Positions 8,655 through 17,740 of a stretch of 64,000 nucleotides of DNA are shown here, one piece after another. Made by a program: the position numbers and the translations under genes. Numbering within the stretch: the stretch's first letter is position 1; each line of letters opens with the position of its first letter. The notes below the pieces were generated by a model. It had not been told where the DNA came from. It saw nothing but the letters and a program-made list of their open reading frames with translations, and did not search any database. The DNA lies in assembly GCF_002929355.1 (NCBI RefSeq), contig NZ_PJIR01000005.1, positions 124,001 to 188,000 of the forward strand. The letters run 5' to 3'. The stretch is from Arthrobacter sp. B0490 (GTDB taxonomy: Bacteria; Actinomycetota; Actinomycetes; Actinomycetales; Micrococcaceae).

Positions 8655-8687
8655 GTTCGGGCGTCGTTCACACGGCGTTCACCGGGC
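8655..8687 (+). promoter_or_regulatory. PHO-box-like triple 11-bp direct repeat
   Basis: Three end-to-end 11-base units: GTTCGGGCGTC (8655-8665), GTTCACACGGC (8666-8676) and GTTCACCGGGC (8677-8687). A degenerate fourth unit may follow. This matches the arrangement of actinobacterial PhoP boxes (GTTCA-type repeats every 11 bases, best known in Streptomyces). It lies ~77 bases before the PhoX-type phosphatase start, which suggests induction under phosphate limitation. Confidence 0.7.
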
Positions 8688-8710
8688 GGACCCCCGACTG
8701 TTCAGGTGCC

Positions 8711-8750
8711 CTCGACAGGCTGAGGACGAACGCCCGTTCATCCTGTCGAG
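8711..8750. repeat. Imperfect hairpin repeat just before phoX, overlapping its ribosome site
   Basis: CTCGAC (8711-8716) pairs with GTCGAG (8745-8750). AGGACGAACG (8723-8732) pairs with CGTTCATCCT (8735-8744) with one mismatch; a six-base bulge lies on the left. The right arm runs into GAGAGG (8748-8753), the likely Shine-Dalgarno of the ATG at 8764. Repeats starting like this (a TCGACAGG core) occur as dispersed extragenic palindromes in related genomes, so it may be a REP-like element, an RNA switch, or both. Confidence 0.5.
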
Positions 8751-8763
8751 AGGTACCACCCCC

Positions 8764-10881
8764 ATGACTGATACCACGCGCCGCCTGCTGCCCATGCTCG
8801 GCCACACCAAGGGGAAGCGCAGCGCCGTCACCTGTGCACTCAAGTGTGACAACGCGTGCTCCGACGCCGTCTGCAACACGTCGAGCAACAACTACTTCCG
8901 GGACGTCGTCTCGCGCGAATTCTCGCGCCGCAGTGCCCTCGGTGCGGGCGCCGCAGGCGCACTGACGCTCCTCGTCACGTCCCAGACGGGTGCCGGCTCC
9001 GCCCACGCAGCCCCCGGCGGCGCCCAGGCGAACGCACTGGCCTTCAACGCCATCGCACCGGTGGACGCCCTGGTCGACGACATGACGGTGCCGCAGGGCT
9101 ACGGCTGGAAGCCCGTCATCCGCTGGGGCGACCCGCTCTTCCGCACCTCGCCGACCTTCGACGCGGACAAGCAGACCGCTGCGGCACAGGCGCTGCAGTT
9201 CGGATACAACTGCGACTACACCGACGTCCTCGAGATCGCCGGGAGCAAGGGCCGCCGTGCGGTGCTGTTCGCCAACCACGAGTACACGAACGAGAACATC
9301 ATGGTGCCCCCGACCACGCCCGCGGCCGAGGTCCGCGGCATCGGGAAGGCGGCCCACGGGCTGTCCGTCGTGGAGCTCGAGCGCAAGAACAAGAACAAGC
9401 CGTGGTCCTACGTCCAGGGCGCCCCGCTGAACCGCCGCTACCTGACCACCACCGCGTACGAGGTGACCGGCCCCGCCGCCGGGTCCGACCTGCTGAAGAC
9501 CAAGGACGATCCGGCCGGACGCAGCATCCTGGGAACCCTCGGCAACTGTGCCGGCGGCACCACCCCGTGGGGCACGATCCTCTCGGGCGAGGAGAACTTC
9601 AACGGCTACTTCGTGGCGACGGGCACCAGCGACGGCGACCGCCGCTACGGCATCACCAGCAAGCCGACGGCGCGCGGCTGGGAGATCGACGAGCCACGCT
9701 GGGACACCCGCAACGCCGGCTACGAGAACGAGAAGCACCGCTTCGGCTACATCGTCGAGGTCGATCCGTTCGACCCCACCTCCACGCCGAAGAAGCACTC
9801 GGCGCTCGGCCGCTTCAAGCACGAGGGCGCCAATGTGACCGTCGCCGGCGACGGCCGCGTCGTCGCGTACATGGGTGACGACGAGCGATTCGACTACCTG
9901 TACAAGTTCGTGTCGAAGAACAAGGTCCAGCCGGGCACGAGCCCCGCGGCGCGCAGGGCCAACATGACGCTGCTCAGCGAGGGTTCGCTGTACGTCGCGC
10001 GCTTCCAGGGCAACTCCGTGGCCGAGATCAACGGCAGCGGCACCCTTCCGTCGGACGGCGCGTTCGACGGCGTCGGCGAGTGGCTGCCGCTCCTCGTCGA
10101 CAACGAGTCGGTGGTCGCGGGCATGACGGCCGCCGAGGTCTCGGTCCTCACACGCATCGCCGCGGACAAGATGGGCGCCACGAAGATGGACCGCTGCGAG
10201 GACGTCGAGCCGAACCCGCGGACGGGCAAGGTGTACGTGGCATGCACCAACAACACGAACCGCGGCGTCGGCACCAATGCCGTCGCCGACGAGGCCAACC
10301 CGCGAACCGCGAACCGCGACGGACACGTCGTCGAGCTCACCGAAGCGGGCGGCAATGCGACAGGCACCCGCTTCACCTGGAACCTGCTGCTCGTCTGCGG
10401 TGATCCGGCCCGCAACCCCTCCACCTACTTCGCCGGCTACCCGAAGGACAAGGTCTCGCCGATCTCCTGCCCCGACAACGTGGCCTTCGACTCGGCGGGC
10501 AACCTCTGGATCTCGACGGACGGCCAGCCGAGCACGGTGGGCTTCGCCGACGGCCTGTTCAAGGTGGGACTCGAGGGCGCCGAGCGCGGCCGCGTGCAGC
10601 AGTTCCTCGCCGTCCCGCGCGAGGCCGAGACCTGTGGTCCGGTCATCCACGACCAGGACGGCAGCGTCTTCGTGGCGGTGCAGCACCCGGGTGAGGAGGG
10701 CAGCTGGGCCGCGCAGTCCTCGCTGTTCCCCGACTACGTGCCGCTCGGGGGCCGGCCCGCTCCCGGCGAGTCCGCCGTGCCGCGCCCGTCGGTCGTCCAG
10801 GTCTACAAGGCGTCCGAGGGTCGCCGCGACGAGGACCACACGGGACGCGGGCGCGCACGGCAGGGCAAGCCGCGCCGCTAG
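8764..10881 (+). CDS. PhoX-type alkaline phosphatase (DUF839), Tat-exported
   Basis: A 705-residue secreted phosphatase of the PhoX/DUF839 family, which uses calcium and iron to release phosphate from organic esters. The N-terminus has a cysteine-rich lead (CALKCDNACSDAVC), then a twin-arginine signal (SRRSALGAGAAGALTLLV near residue 60) ending around SAHAAPGG. Family landmarks include the NHEYTNEN stretch, GTLGNCAGG, SGEENFNGYF and the EDVEPNPRTGKVYVAC segment. The ATG at 8764 is preceded by GAGAGG. A PHO-box-like repeat upstream fits phosphate control. A strong terminator follows. Confidence 0.9.
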   Translation: MTDTTRRLLPMLGHTKGKRSAVTCALKCDNACSDAVCNTSSNNYFRDVVSREFSRRSALGAGAAGALTLLVTSQTGAGSAHAAPGGAQANALAFNAIAPVDALVDDMTVPQGYGWKPVIRWGDPLFRTSPTFDADKQTAAAQALQFGYNCDYTDVLEIAGSKGRRAVLFANHEYTNENIMVPPTTPAAEVRGIGKAAHGLSVVELERKNKNKPWSYVQGAPLNRRYLTTTAYEVTGPAAGSDLLKTKDDPAGRSILGTLGNCAGGTTPWGTILSGEENFNGYFVATGTSDGDRRYGITSKPTARGWEIDEPRWDTRNAGYENEKHRFGYIVEVDPFDPTSTPKKHSALGRFKHEGANVTVAGDGRVVAYMGDDERFDYLYKFVSKNKVQPGTSPAARRANMTLLSEGSLYVARFQGNSVAEINGSGTLPSDGAFDGVGEWLPLLVDNESVVAGMTAAEVSVLTRIAADKMGATKMDRCEDVEPNPRTGKVYVACTNNTNRGVGTNAVADEANPRTANRDGHVVELTEAGGNATGTRFTWNLLLVCGDPARNPSTYFAGYPKDKVSPISCPDNVAFDSAGNLWISTDGQPSTVGFADGLFKVGLEGAERGRVQQFLAVPREAETCGPVIHDQDGSVFVAVQHPGEEGSWAAQSSLFPDYVPLGGRPAPGESAVPRPSVVQVYKASEGRRDEDHTGRGRARQGKPRR

Positions 10882-10929
10882 GGCGACACCGCCGACCGCG
10901 ATGGCGTAGAGCCACCGACACCGGAACCC

Positions 10930-10960
10930 GACGCACCCCGCCTTTCAGGCGGGGTGCGTC
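10930..10960 (+). terminator. Strong hairpin terminator after phoX
   Basis: A perfect 13-bp stem, GACGCACCCCGCC (10930-10942) with GGCGGGGTGCGTC (10948-10960), and a five-base loop. It separates phoX from menD. No long T-run follows, as is common in GC-rich actinobacteria. Confidence 0.75.
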
Positions 10961-11012
10961 CATGTCCGGTCGGAAGCGCCGGTCGCAAGGGCAGGGGTGG
11001 AAGGATGGAACG

Positions 11013-12803
11013 GTGACCGATCCCGTGCCCTTCCCGATACCCGCACCCCTGCCCGCACCGGCGACGCCTCCCGCACCCCTCGACTCCGCGACCTCGGCCG
11101 CCCGCGCCGTCCGGTCCCTTCTGGCGGGCGGAGTGACGGACGTCGTCGTCGCGCCCGGGTCCCGCAGCGCACCGCTCGCCTATGCGCTCGCCGAGGCCGA
11201 GGCCGCAGGACTCGTGCGGCTCCACGTGCGGATCGACGAACGGTCCGGCGCGTTCACCGCGCTGGGCCTCGCACTGGGCGCCCGGCGTCCGGCCGCCGTG
11301 GTGACGACGTCGGGCACCGCAGTGGGTGAGCTCCTGCCCGCCGTGATGGAGGCGAACCATGCGGCGGTGCCGCTCGTGGTCGTCTCCGCCGACCGGCCCG
11401 CCGAACTGCGCGGTACCGGGGCCAACCAGACCACGGTGCAGCCGGACCTCTTCGGTGTGCACGTGCGCTTCGGCGCCGACATCCCGGCCGGGGATGACCC
11501 GGAACGGCTCGTGGGGGAGGCCCTCCATGCCGCCGTCGGCATGCCCTCGGGGGGTGTGCCCTCACGCCCGCCCGGCCCGGTGCACCTCAATCTCGCCTTC
11601 CGCGATCCCCTCGTGCCCGAAGCCTCCGGTGACGATCCCCGCAGGAACCCGCTGGACGACGCGCCGCACGCGACTCCCGGGATCCCGGCCGGGAGCGATG
11701 GTGCGGAGGCTGCCGTGCCGGCCGGAACAGGTCTCCCCGGTCCCGCAGCGGGCGGGGCGGGCCGGACCCACGGCGCCACCGTCGTCGTCGCCGGGCACGG
11801 GGCCGGAGAGCTCGCCGCCGTCTTCGCCGCACACCTCGACCTCCCGCTGCTCGCGGAGCCGTCGTCGAACTCCCGCTTCGGCAGCAGCGGCGTCGCACCG
11901 TACCGGCTGCTGCTCGAGCAGTTCGGGCCGGCCATCACGCGGGTCGTCACCTTCGGGCGTCCCACCCTGTCCCGTCCGGTCACCGCCTTACTGGCCAGGG
12001 CCGACGTCGAGCACGCCCTGTACCTGCCCGAGCCCGTCGCATGGTTCGAGGAGGGCCGGCGCCCCGAGCGCATCATCGACAACCTGCCCGAACTGCTCGA
12101 CTTCGCCGGGCGCGGCGGGGACGGCTGGCTGCGGTCCTGGCGGCAGGCGGGCGCGACGGCGGAGGCGGCGATCCAGTCGCTCCTGGCCGACGAGGAGCAC
12201 CTCACGGGTCTGCACGTGGCCGATGCGGTCTGGGAGCACACGGACGGCAACCTGGTGCTCGGGTCCTCCAACCCCATCCGCGACGTGGACCTCGTCGCGG
12301 CCACCGACTGGCACCCGCTGGAGGTCTTCGCCAACCGGGGGCTCGCGGGGATCGACGGCACCGTCTCGACGGCCACGGGGGTGGCGCTCGCCGCAGGTAT
12401 CCCCACGCGTGCCCTGATGGGGGACATCACCTTCCTGCACGACGTCGGCGGCCTGCTCCTCGGCAGCGGTGAACGCCAGCCGGACCTGCAGATCGTGGTC
12501 CTCAACGACGGCGGCGGAGGTATCTTCGGGCTGCTCGAGCACGGCGCGGACTCGACGACAGCCCGGTACGGTGCCGCCGTCGAGCGCCTCTTCGGCACCC
12601 CGCACGCGGTGGACATCGCAGCGCTCGCCGCCGCCCACGGGCTGCCCTACGAGCGGGCGACGACCCTCGACGAGCTGGACACGGCGATGGAGCGGCCCAT
12701 CACGGGCCGCTCCATCCTCGAGGTCCGGGCGGACCGCACGACGCTCCGGGACCTGCATGCCCGTGTCCGCCGGGCAGTGGCGGACGCGGTCGCCCGGCCC
12801 TGA
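11013..12803 (+). CDS. menD: 2-Succinyl-5-enolpyruvyl-6-hydroxy-3-cyclohexene-1-carboxylate synthase
   Basis: A 596-residue thiamine-diphosphate enzyme that joins isochorismate and 2-oxoglutarate in menaquinone synthesis. The N-terminal PYR domain shows [15 protein letters not shown] and the glutamate motif [11 protein letters not shown]. The C-terminal PP domain shows the cofactor motif MGDITFLHD to [12 protein letters not shown]. The GTG at 11013 has GGAAGG ahead and begins just before the conserved part; an in-frame ATG at 10962 lies against the phoX terminator and is less likely. It stands alone between phoX and the convergent ABC genes. Confidence 0.92.
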   Translation: MTDPVPFPIPAPLPAPATPPAPLDSATSAARAVRSLLAGGVTDVVVAPGSRSAPLAYALAEAEAAGLVRLHVRIDERSGAFTALGLALGARRPAAVVTTSGTAVGELLPAVMEANHAAVPLVVVSADRPAELRGTGANQTTVQPDLFGVHVRFGADIPAGDDPERLVGEALHAAVGMPSGGVPSRPPGPVHLNLAFRDPLVPEASGDDPRRNPLDDAPHATPGIPAGSDGAEAAVPAGTGLPGPAAGGAGRTHGATVVVAGHGAGELAAVFAAHLDLPLLAEPSSNSRFGSSGVAPYRLLLEQFGPAITRVVTFGRPTLSRPVTALLARADVEHALYLPEPVAWFEEGRRPERIIDNLPELLDFAGRGGDGWLRSWRQAGATAEAAIQSLLADEEHLTGLHVADAVWEHTDGNLVLGSSNPIRDVDLVAATDWHPLEVFANRGLAGIDGTVSTATGVALAAGIPTRALMGDITFLHDVGGLLLGSGERQPDLQIVVLNDGGGGIFGLLEHGADSTTARYGAAVERLFGTPHAVDIAALAAAHGLPYERATTLDELDTAMERPITGRSILEVRADRTTLRDLHARVRRAVADAVARP

Positions 12804-12810
12804 CGAGAGG

Positions 12811-13584
12811 TCAGAGCACCTTCGACAGGAACAGCTTCGTCCGCTCGTGCTGGGGGTTCCCGAGGACGTCCTCGGGCTTGCCCTGCTCCACCACGACGCC
12901 GCCGTCCATGAACACGACGCGGTCGCCGACCTCGCGGGCGAACCCCATCTCGTGCGTGACGACCATCATGGTCATGCCCTCCCGGGCCAGCTGCTTCATG
13001 ACCTCGAGAACGTCGCCGACGAGCTCCGGATCCAGGGCGCTCGTGGGCTCGTCGAACAGCATCATGTCGGGATCCATCGACAGGGCGCGGGCGATGGCGA
13101 CGCGCTGCTGCTGGCCGCCGGAGAGCTGGGCGGGGAAGGCATCGGCCTTCTCGGCGAGCCCCACCTTCGCGAGGTTGCGGCGGGCGACCTCCGTCGCCTC
13201 GGCCTTGCCACGCTTCTTGGCGCGCTGCTGCGCGAGCGTCAGGTTCTTCAGCACCGTGAGGTGCGGGAAGAGGTTGAACTGCTGGAAGACCATGCCGATG
13301 CGCGTGCGCACGCCGTCGAGGTCCGTCTCGCTGTCCGTGATGTCGACGCCCTCCACCATGACGGTGCCGCTGGTGGGTTCCTCGAGGCGGTTGACGCAGC
13401 GGAGCAGCGTGGACTTGCCGGAGCCGGACGGCCCGATCACGCACACCACCTCGCCCTGGTCCACATGGAAGTCGATGCCCTTCAGCACCTCGTTGCTGCC
13501 GAAGTTCTTGCAGAGCTCCCGGACCTCGATCGCGGGGACTGTCGTCGAACGTGCACCCGATGCTGCGTGGGCCACCGGAATCAC
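12811..13584 (-). CDS. Polar amino acid ABC transporter ATP-binding protein
   Basis: A 257-residue ABC ATPase of the GlnQ type. Walker A is GPSGSGKST, the Q-loop is FQQFNLF, the signature is [15 protein letters not shown], Walker B is [12 protein letters not shown], and the switch is VVTHEM. The GTG at 13584 overlaps the permease stop in a GTGA. It is the last gene of an operon: binding protein, permease, ATPase. Confidence 0.93.
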   Translation of the reverse strand: MIPVAHAASGARSTTVPAIEVRELCKNFGSNEVLKGIDFHVDQGEVVCVIGPSGSGKSTLLRCVNRLEEPTSGTVMVEGVDITDSETDLDGVRTRIGMVFQQFNLFPHLTVLKNLTLAQQRAKKRGKAEATEVARRNLAKVGLAEKADAFPAQLSGGQQQRVAIARALSMDPDMMLFDEPTSALDPELVGDVLEVMKQLAREGMTMMVVTHEMGFAREVGDRVVFMDGGVVVEQGKPEDVLGNPQHERTKLFLSKVL

Positions 13585-14366
13585 CGGCCTCTCTTGTTGT
13601 GTCGTTCGAGCTTCGCCACCAGCTGGGTGAGTGGGAGGGTGATCACGAGGTACAGCAGTGCTGCCACCACGAGCGGTGTGGAGTTCGCCTGGCTGGTGAG
13701 GGCGTCCCGTGCGAACGTGGTCAGCTCGCGGTCGCCGATGGCCATGCCCGCGATGAACAGGAGCGAGGTGTCCTTGATCAGGATGACGAGCTCGTTGGTC
13801 AGCGGCGGCGTGATGATCCGGAACGCCTGGGGGAGGACGACGGTCAGCATGGTCCATGCGGAGTTCATGCCGAGGGAGCGCGCGGCCTCGACCTGGCCCT
13901 TCGGCACCGCCTCGATGCCGGCGCGGATGGTCTCGGCGATATAGGCGGCCGAGACGACGATGAGCCCGATCAGGCCCGCACCGGCGTTGCCGCCCGGCGG
14001 GCGCCAGCCGAAGGCGATGGGGACGGCGTACGCGAACCCGAAGATCACCAGCAGCGCCGGAAGCCCCCGGAACAACTCGATGTACGCGGTGGCGAGCCAG
14101 CGGTACGGCAGTACCGGCGAGAGCTTCATGAGCGCGAGCAGGAGGCCGAGCAGCATGCCGCCGACGAACGCGATGGCCGTGTACACGATGGTGTTCTTCG
14201 CGGCGATCGTGACGATCTCCGGGAAGGCCGCGGCCGCGACCTCGGGGTCCAGGAAGCTGGACTGGATCCGGCCCCAGTCGGCGGCGAGGATGATGAACAG
14301 GACGACGGCGGCGAACACCGCGTAGAGGACGCCCTGGATGAGGCGTCTGCGTGTCGATCGTTTCAC
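13581..14366 (-). CDS. Polar amino acid ABC transporter permease
   Basis: A 261-residue permease of the His/Glu/Gln family with about five to six membrane helices. The EAA loop for contact with the ATPase reads [24 protein letters not shown]. The basic N-terminus starts from the GTG at 14366. It lies between the binding protein (82 bases upstream) and the ATPase (overlapping). Confidence 0.92.
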   Translation of the reverse strand: MKRSTRRRLIQGVLYAVFAAVVLFIILAADWGRIQSSFLDPEVAAAAFPEIVTIAAKNTIVYTAIAFVGGMLLGLLLALMKLSPVLPYRWLATAYIELFRGLPALLVIFGFAYAVPIAFGWRPPGGNAGAGLIGLIVVSAAYIAETIRAGIEAVPKGQVEAARSLGMNSAWTMLTVVLPQAFRIITPPLTNELVILIKDTSLLFIAGMAIGDRELTTFARDALTSQANSTPLVVAALLYLVITLPLTQLVAKLERHNKRGR

Positions 14367-14398
14367 GCGGGGGAACTACCTTCCTTCGGGAAGTGGCA

Positions 14399-14438
14399 CC
14401 CGCGCGGCCGGGCGTCGGAGCGACGGCGGCCGCGCGGG
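14399..14438 (-). terminator. Intercistronic hairpin between binding protein and permease
   Basis: CCCGCGCGGCCG (14399-14410) pairs with CGGCCGCGCGGG (14427-14438) over a 16-base loop. It lies in the 82-base gap just after the binding protein stop. Such hairpins often give partial termination or mRNA protection, so the binding protein is made in excess of the membrane parts. Confidence 0.5.
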
Positions 14439-14448
14439 TCGGGTGGGG

Positions 14449-15237
14449 CTACTCCGCGAAGTAGGAGTCGTAGATTTCCTGGTACCTGCCGTTGTCACGG
14501 ATGGCCGCGAGCTGCTCGTTCACGGCGGTGACCAGCGCCTCGCTGCCGTCCTTGGCCATGATGAAGCCGTACTTCTCGTCCGTCGGGTACTCCTCGGCGA
14601 TCGTGAAGGCACCGTCCTCGGTGTGGCCGATGTTCACGGGCAGGTCCTGCAGCAGGGCGTCGACGTTGCCGGCCTGGACGGCGGCGTACATCTCGGCGTC
14701 CGAGGGGAACTGGATCAGCTCGGCCTCCGGTGCGTTCTCCTCCGCGTACGTCTCGCCGGTGGTGCCCTGCTGGACACCCACCTTCTTGCCCGCGAGGTCG
14801 TCGATCGACGCGATGTCGGAGTCGGCCGGGACCAGGAGGGACTGCAGCGAGTCGTAGTAGGGGTCCGAGAACGCGAGGTTCGCCTGGCGCTCCTCCGTGA
14901 TGGTGACGGCGCTCGCGCCGATGTCGCACTGGCGGGCAGCGAGGACCGCGCCACTCTGCAGGCCGTTGAACTCGACGTCCTGCACGGCGAGTTCGAGGTC
15001 CATCCCCGATGCGATCTCCTTCATGAGGTCCATGTCGAAGCCGGTGTACTCACCGTTCTCCTCGAACTCGAAGGGCGGGTAGGGGATGTCCGAGCAGACG
15101 GTCAGGGAGCCCTCGGACACGAGGTCCAGGCCGCCGGCCTCGCCGGAGGCCGCGTCGTCGGAGCCTCCGCCGCACGCGCTGAGCGCGAGGGCGCCGGCGG
15201 CCATGGCGGCCAGCATTGCGGATTTCTTGGAAAGCAT
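14449..15237 (-). CDS. Amino acid ABC transporter substrate-binding lipoprotein
   Basis: A 262-residue lipoprotein with signal MLSKKSAMLAAMAAGALALSA and lipobox cysteine at ~22 (LSAC then GGG). The rest is an SBP_bac_3 fold: LTVCSDIPYPPFEF near residue 50 and GFDMDLMKEIA, then AVQDVEFNGL. The ATG at 15237 is chosen over a further upstream one because GAGGT lies seven bases ahead and the signal peptide begins there. A TAGAAT hexamer on the minus strand at 15291-15286 is a likely -10, giving a leader of about 40 bases. The substrate is probably a polar amino acid. Confidence 0.9.
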   Translation of the reverse strand: MLSKKSAMLAAMAAGALALSACGGGSDDAASGEAGGLDLVSEGSLTVCSDIPYPPFEFEENGEYTGFDMDLMKEIASGMDLELAVQDVEFNGLQSGAVLAARQCDIGASAVTITEERQANLAFSDPYYDSLQSLLVPADSDIASIDDLAGKKVGVQQGTTGETYAEENAPEAELIQFPSDAEMYAAVQAGNVDALLQDLPVNIGHTEDGAFTIAEEYPTDEKYGFIMAKDGSEALVTAVNEQLAAIRDNGRYQEIYDSYFAE

Positions 15238-15285
15238 GGGTACCTCACTAGGGCGGACGAAGTGCATGTGAAAAAGGTCCTGCTG

Positions 15286-15291
15286 ATTCTA
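15286..15291 (-). promoter_or_regulatory. Probable -10 of the amino acid ABC operon
   Basis: TAGAAT read on the minus strand, in an unusually AT-rich 120-base gap between the menF stop and the binding-protein start. A clear -35 is not visible. Confidence 0.5.
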
Positions 15292-15357
15292 ACGACGAAA
15301 ACGAGATGTGCATCACGGGCTACGGATATTGCCTACTGGTAACCACGATCGCCTGCT

Positions 15358-16695
15358 TCAGAGGGACAGGCCGAGCGCCTCGATCATGGGCCGGAACTTG
15401 CTCCAGGTCTCCGCGAGTTCCGCCTCGGGCTGGGAACCCTCGACGATCCCGCAGCCCGCGTACAGCCGGACCCGCGTGGGTGTCTCCACGACGGCGCCAC
15501 GCAGGGCGATGCCCCACTCGCCGTTGCCTCCGGCGTCGATCCAGCCCACCGGACCCGCGTACGGGCCGCGCTGGAGGTGCTCGAGCTCCCGGATGAGCGC
15601 CCCGGCCACCGTCGTCGGTGTGCCGCACACCGCGGCCGTCGGGTGGAGCGCCTGGACCAGGGCCAGCGACGTCGGCACCTGGCCGTCGTCGTCCACCACG
15701 AGCTGCGCCATCACGTCGGAGGCGAGATGCCATACATTCGGCAGCTGCAGGACGAAGGGTTCGCTGTGCGAGGTCATCGAGCTCGTGAACGGCCCGAGTG
15801 TCTCGGTGAGCGAGTCGATGGCGATCTGGTGCTCGTGGAGCTGCTTCTCGGACCCCGCCAGCACGCGCTCGGCGTAGTCGGGGTCGCCGGCGGGGGCATT
15901 GGCCCGGTCCAGTGTTCCGGCGAGTACGCGGGCGCGGGCCGTGTTGTCCTCCACCTTGATGAGCATCTCCGGCGTCGAGCCGATCAGGCCGTCGACGGCG
16001 TAGGTCCAGCAGTCCTCGTACCGGACGGCGAGCTCGCGCAGTACCTGCGCCGTGGCCACGGGCGAGTCGAGGTGCGCGACGACGTCGCGGGCGAGCACGA
16101 GCTTGCTGAGCTCTCCCGCCCGCACGTGCTTCACGCCCTCGGCGACCGCGACCTCGTACTGGTCCTCGGTGAGCACTCCGGGGCCGAGGTGGTCGCCCGG
16201 GCTGGGGGTGCGGTCGGCATCGGGCTCCGCGAGGTAGGCGGCGAGGGCCGCCTCCGCAGCCTCCGCGGTGAGTTCCGCCTCGGCGTCGTCGGTGATGTAG
16301 GTGAGCCAGCTCGTCCCCTCGCTGCAGCCGACCACCACCTCGGGGACGATCAGGCGCGACTCGTGGGCGGACGTCTTCGAGAAGGCGAACGAGCCGAAGG
16401 CGATCAGTCCCGATCCGGGGACGGAGAGTTCGTCGAGCACTTCCGCGCCCGCGAGCTCGCGGCGCCACCACTCCTGGGCGCGGGTGAAGCGGTCCGGGCC
16501 GGTGACGGTGAAGCGTGCGGTCTCCCCATAGGCGACGAGTCCGCCACCGCGGCGGATCCAGGTGTGGGCGTCATTGCGGACGACGTACTCGAGCAGGCCC
16601 GACCGCGGGTCCATGCTGCGCGCCACCGTGATGCTGCGGAGGCCGCGGGAGTGTCCGGGCGCAGGCGTCAGCGCGGTGAGGGACGGTGTGCTCAT
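15358..16695 (-). CDS. menF: Isochorismate synthase
   Basis: A 445-residue chorismate-binding enzyme that makes isochorismate for menaquinone. The C-terminal chorismate domain carries the general-base lysine in LSKLVLARDV, the active-site block CGTPTTVAGALIRELE and the GWIDAGGNGEWGIALRGA stretch, ending with YAGCGIVEGS. The ATG at 16695 has TTGGAG ahead; a TACGCT hexamer lies nine bases before it. It is divergent from menG, so the 283-base gap between them should hold both promoters. Siderophore-type homologs exist, but the menG/menD context favours the menaquinone role. Confidence 0.88.
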   Translation of the reverse strand: MSTPSLTALTPAPGHSRGLRSITVARSMDPRSGLLEYVVRNDAHTWIRRGGGLVAYGETARFTVTGPDRFTRAQEWWRRELAGAEVLDELSVPGSGLIAFGSFAFSKTSAHESRLIVPEVVVGCSEGTSWLTYITDDAEAELTAEAAEAALAAYLAEPDADRTPSPGDHLGPGVLTEDQYEVAVAEGVKHVRAGELSKLVLARDVVAHLDSPVATAQVLRELAVRYEDCWTYAVDGLIGSTPEMLIKVEDNTARARVLAGTLDRANAPAGDPDYAERVLAGSEKQLHEHQIAIDSLTETLGPFTSSMTSHSEPFVLQLPNVWHLASDVMAQLVVDDDGQVPTSLALVQALHPTAAVCGTPTTVAGALIRELEHLQRGPYAGPVGWIDAGGNGEWGIALRGAVVETPTRVRLYAGCGIVEGSQPEAELAETWSKFRPMIEALGLSL

Positions 16696-16904
16696 GATGC
16701 TCCAAGCGTACTCCGCGGCGCCATGCGGGACCGGCGCCGCGGTGCGGGGTCCGTGCGGGGGTCTGCGGGTCAGCGCGGCCCGGCGGGGGCGTCGCAGGAT
16801 CACACCCGGCCGGGAGAGCGCCGGTCCCGGGGCGGAGTGTCCCGAGCCGACGACTCCGGCCGTGGCGGATCGGCGGCGACCGGTCGAAAGGGCTTCGGTC
16901 CGGC

Positions 16905-16937
16905 GGCGGATCGGCGGCGGATCGGCGGCGGATCGGT
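16905..16937. repeat. Three tandem 11-bp GC-rich units in the menF-menG gap
   Basis: GGCGGATCGGC is repeated at 16905-16915 and 16916-16926, and at 16927-16937 with one change. It lies in the 283-base divergent gap, 42 bases before the menG start. It may be slippage sequence or a protein site. Confidence 0.45.
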
Positions 16938-16978
16938 GGAGGATTAGGCGTTGTGTCGTTGTTTGAGACAATGGCGAG

Positions 16979-17740
16979 GTGAATCGTGCATCGCTGGAGA
17001 AGCGTCCTGACGAAGTGGCAGCCATGTTCGACGATGTGGCCCCCCGGTACGACGTCGTCAACGACGTCCTGTCGGTGGGTCAGACCCGCCGCTGGCGGCG
17101 CATCGTGGTGGACGCCGTCGGCGCTGAACCGGGCCAGCGGGTGCTGGATCTCGCTGCCGGTACCGGCACCTCGAGCGAGCCGTACGCGGATGCGGGCATC
17201 GACGTCGTCGCCTGCGACTTCTCGCTCGGCATGCTGAAGGTCGGCAAGCGCAGGCGTCCGGACATCGCGTTCGTGGCCGGCGACGCCACGAACCTGCCTT
17301 TCGCGGACAACTCCTTCGACGCCTCGACCATCTCCTTCGGGCTCCGCAACGTCAACGAGCCGAAGAAGGCGCTCGCCGAGATGCTGCGCGTCACCCGGCC
17401 GGGCGGGCGGCTCGTCATCGCCGAGTTCTCGCAGCCCACGGTGGCGCTCTGGCGCACCACCTACACCGAGTACCTGATGCGGGCGCTTCCGGCGATCGCC
17501 CGGAAGGTCAGCTCGAGCCCCGATGCGTACGTGTACCTCGCCGAGTCGATCCGCGCCTGGCCGAACCAGGACGAACTGGCGGCCTGGCTCGCCGAGGCCG
17601 GCTGGAGGGACGTCGAGTACCGGAATCTGAACGGCGGGATCGTCGCGGTGCATCGCGCCACCAAGGCACCGGCCGCACCCGGCGAGGAGCCGCTCCGGCC
17701 GGGGCAGGTCCGCCTGCGCCGCACGTCGGCGGCAGCGTAG
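16979..17740 (+). CDS. menG: Demethylmenaquinone methyltransferase
   Basis: A 253-residue SAM-dependent methyltransferase of the UbiE/MenG family, the last step of menaquinone synthesis. It shows [20 protein letters not shown] near the start, the SAM motif [19 protein letters not shown], the [15 protein letters not shown] block and SFGLRNV. The start is the GTG at 16979; GACAAT, exactly six bases before it, resembles the leaderless -10 of other genes here. The next gene begins directly at the base after its stop. Confidence 0.92.
   Translation: MNRASLEKRPDEVAAMFDDVAPRYDVVNDVLSVGQTRRWRRIVVDAVGAEPGQRVLDLAAGTGTSSEPYADAGIDVVACDFSLGMLKVGKRRRPDIAFVAGDATNLPFADNSFDASTISFGLRNVNEPKKALAEMLRVTRPGGRLVIAEFSQPTVALWRTTYTEYLMRALPAIARKVSSSPDAYVYLAESIRAWPNQDELAAWLAEAGWRDVEYRNLNGGIVAVHRATKAPAAPGEEPLRPGQVRLRRTSAAA

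Noticed and set aside
10962..11012. An earlier ATG start for menD
   Set aside because: It touches the phoX terminator stem and lacks a ribosome site; the GTG at 11013 has GGAAGG ahead and starts near the conserved domain.
16861..16978. The GGCGGATCGGC tandem units as a regulatory array for menF/menG
   Set aside because: Only three short units in very GC-rich DNA; chance or slippage is enough. Kept as a repeat without a function.
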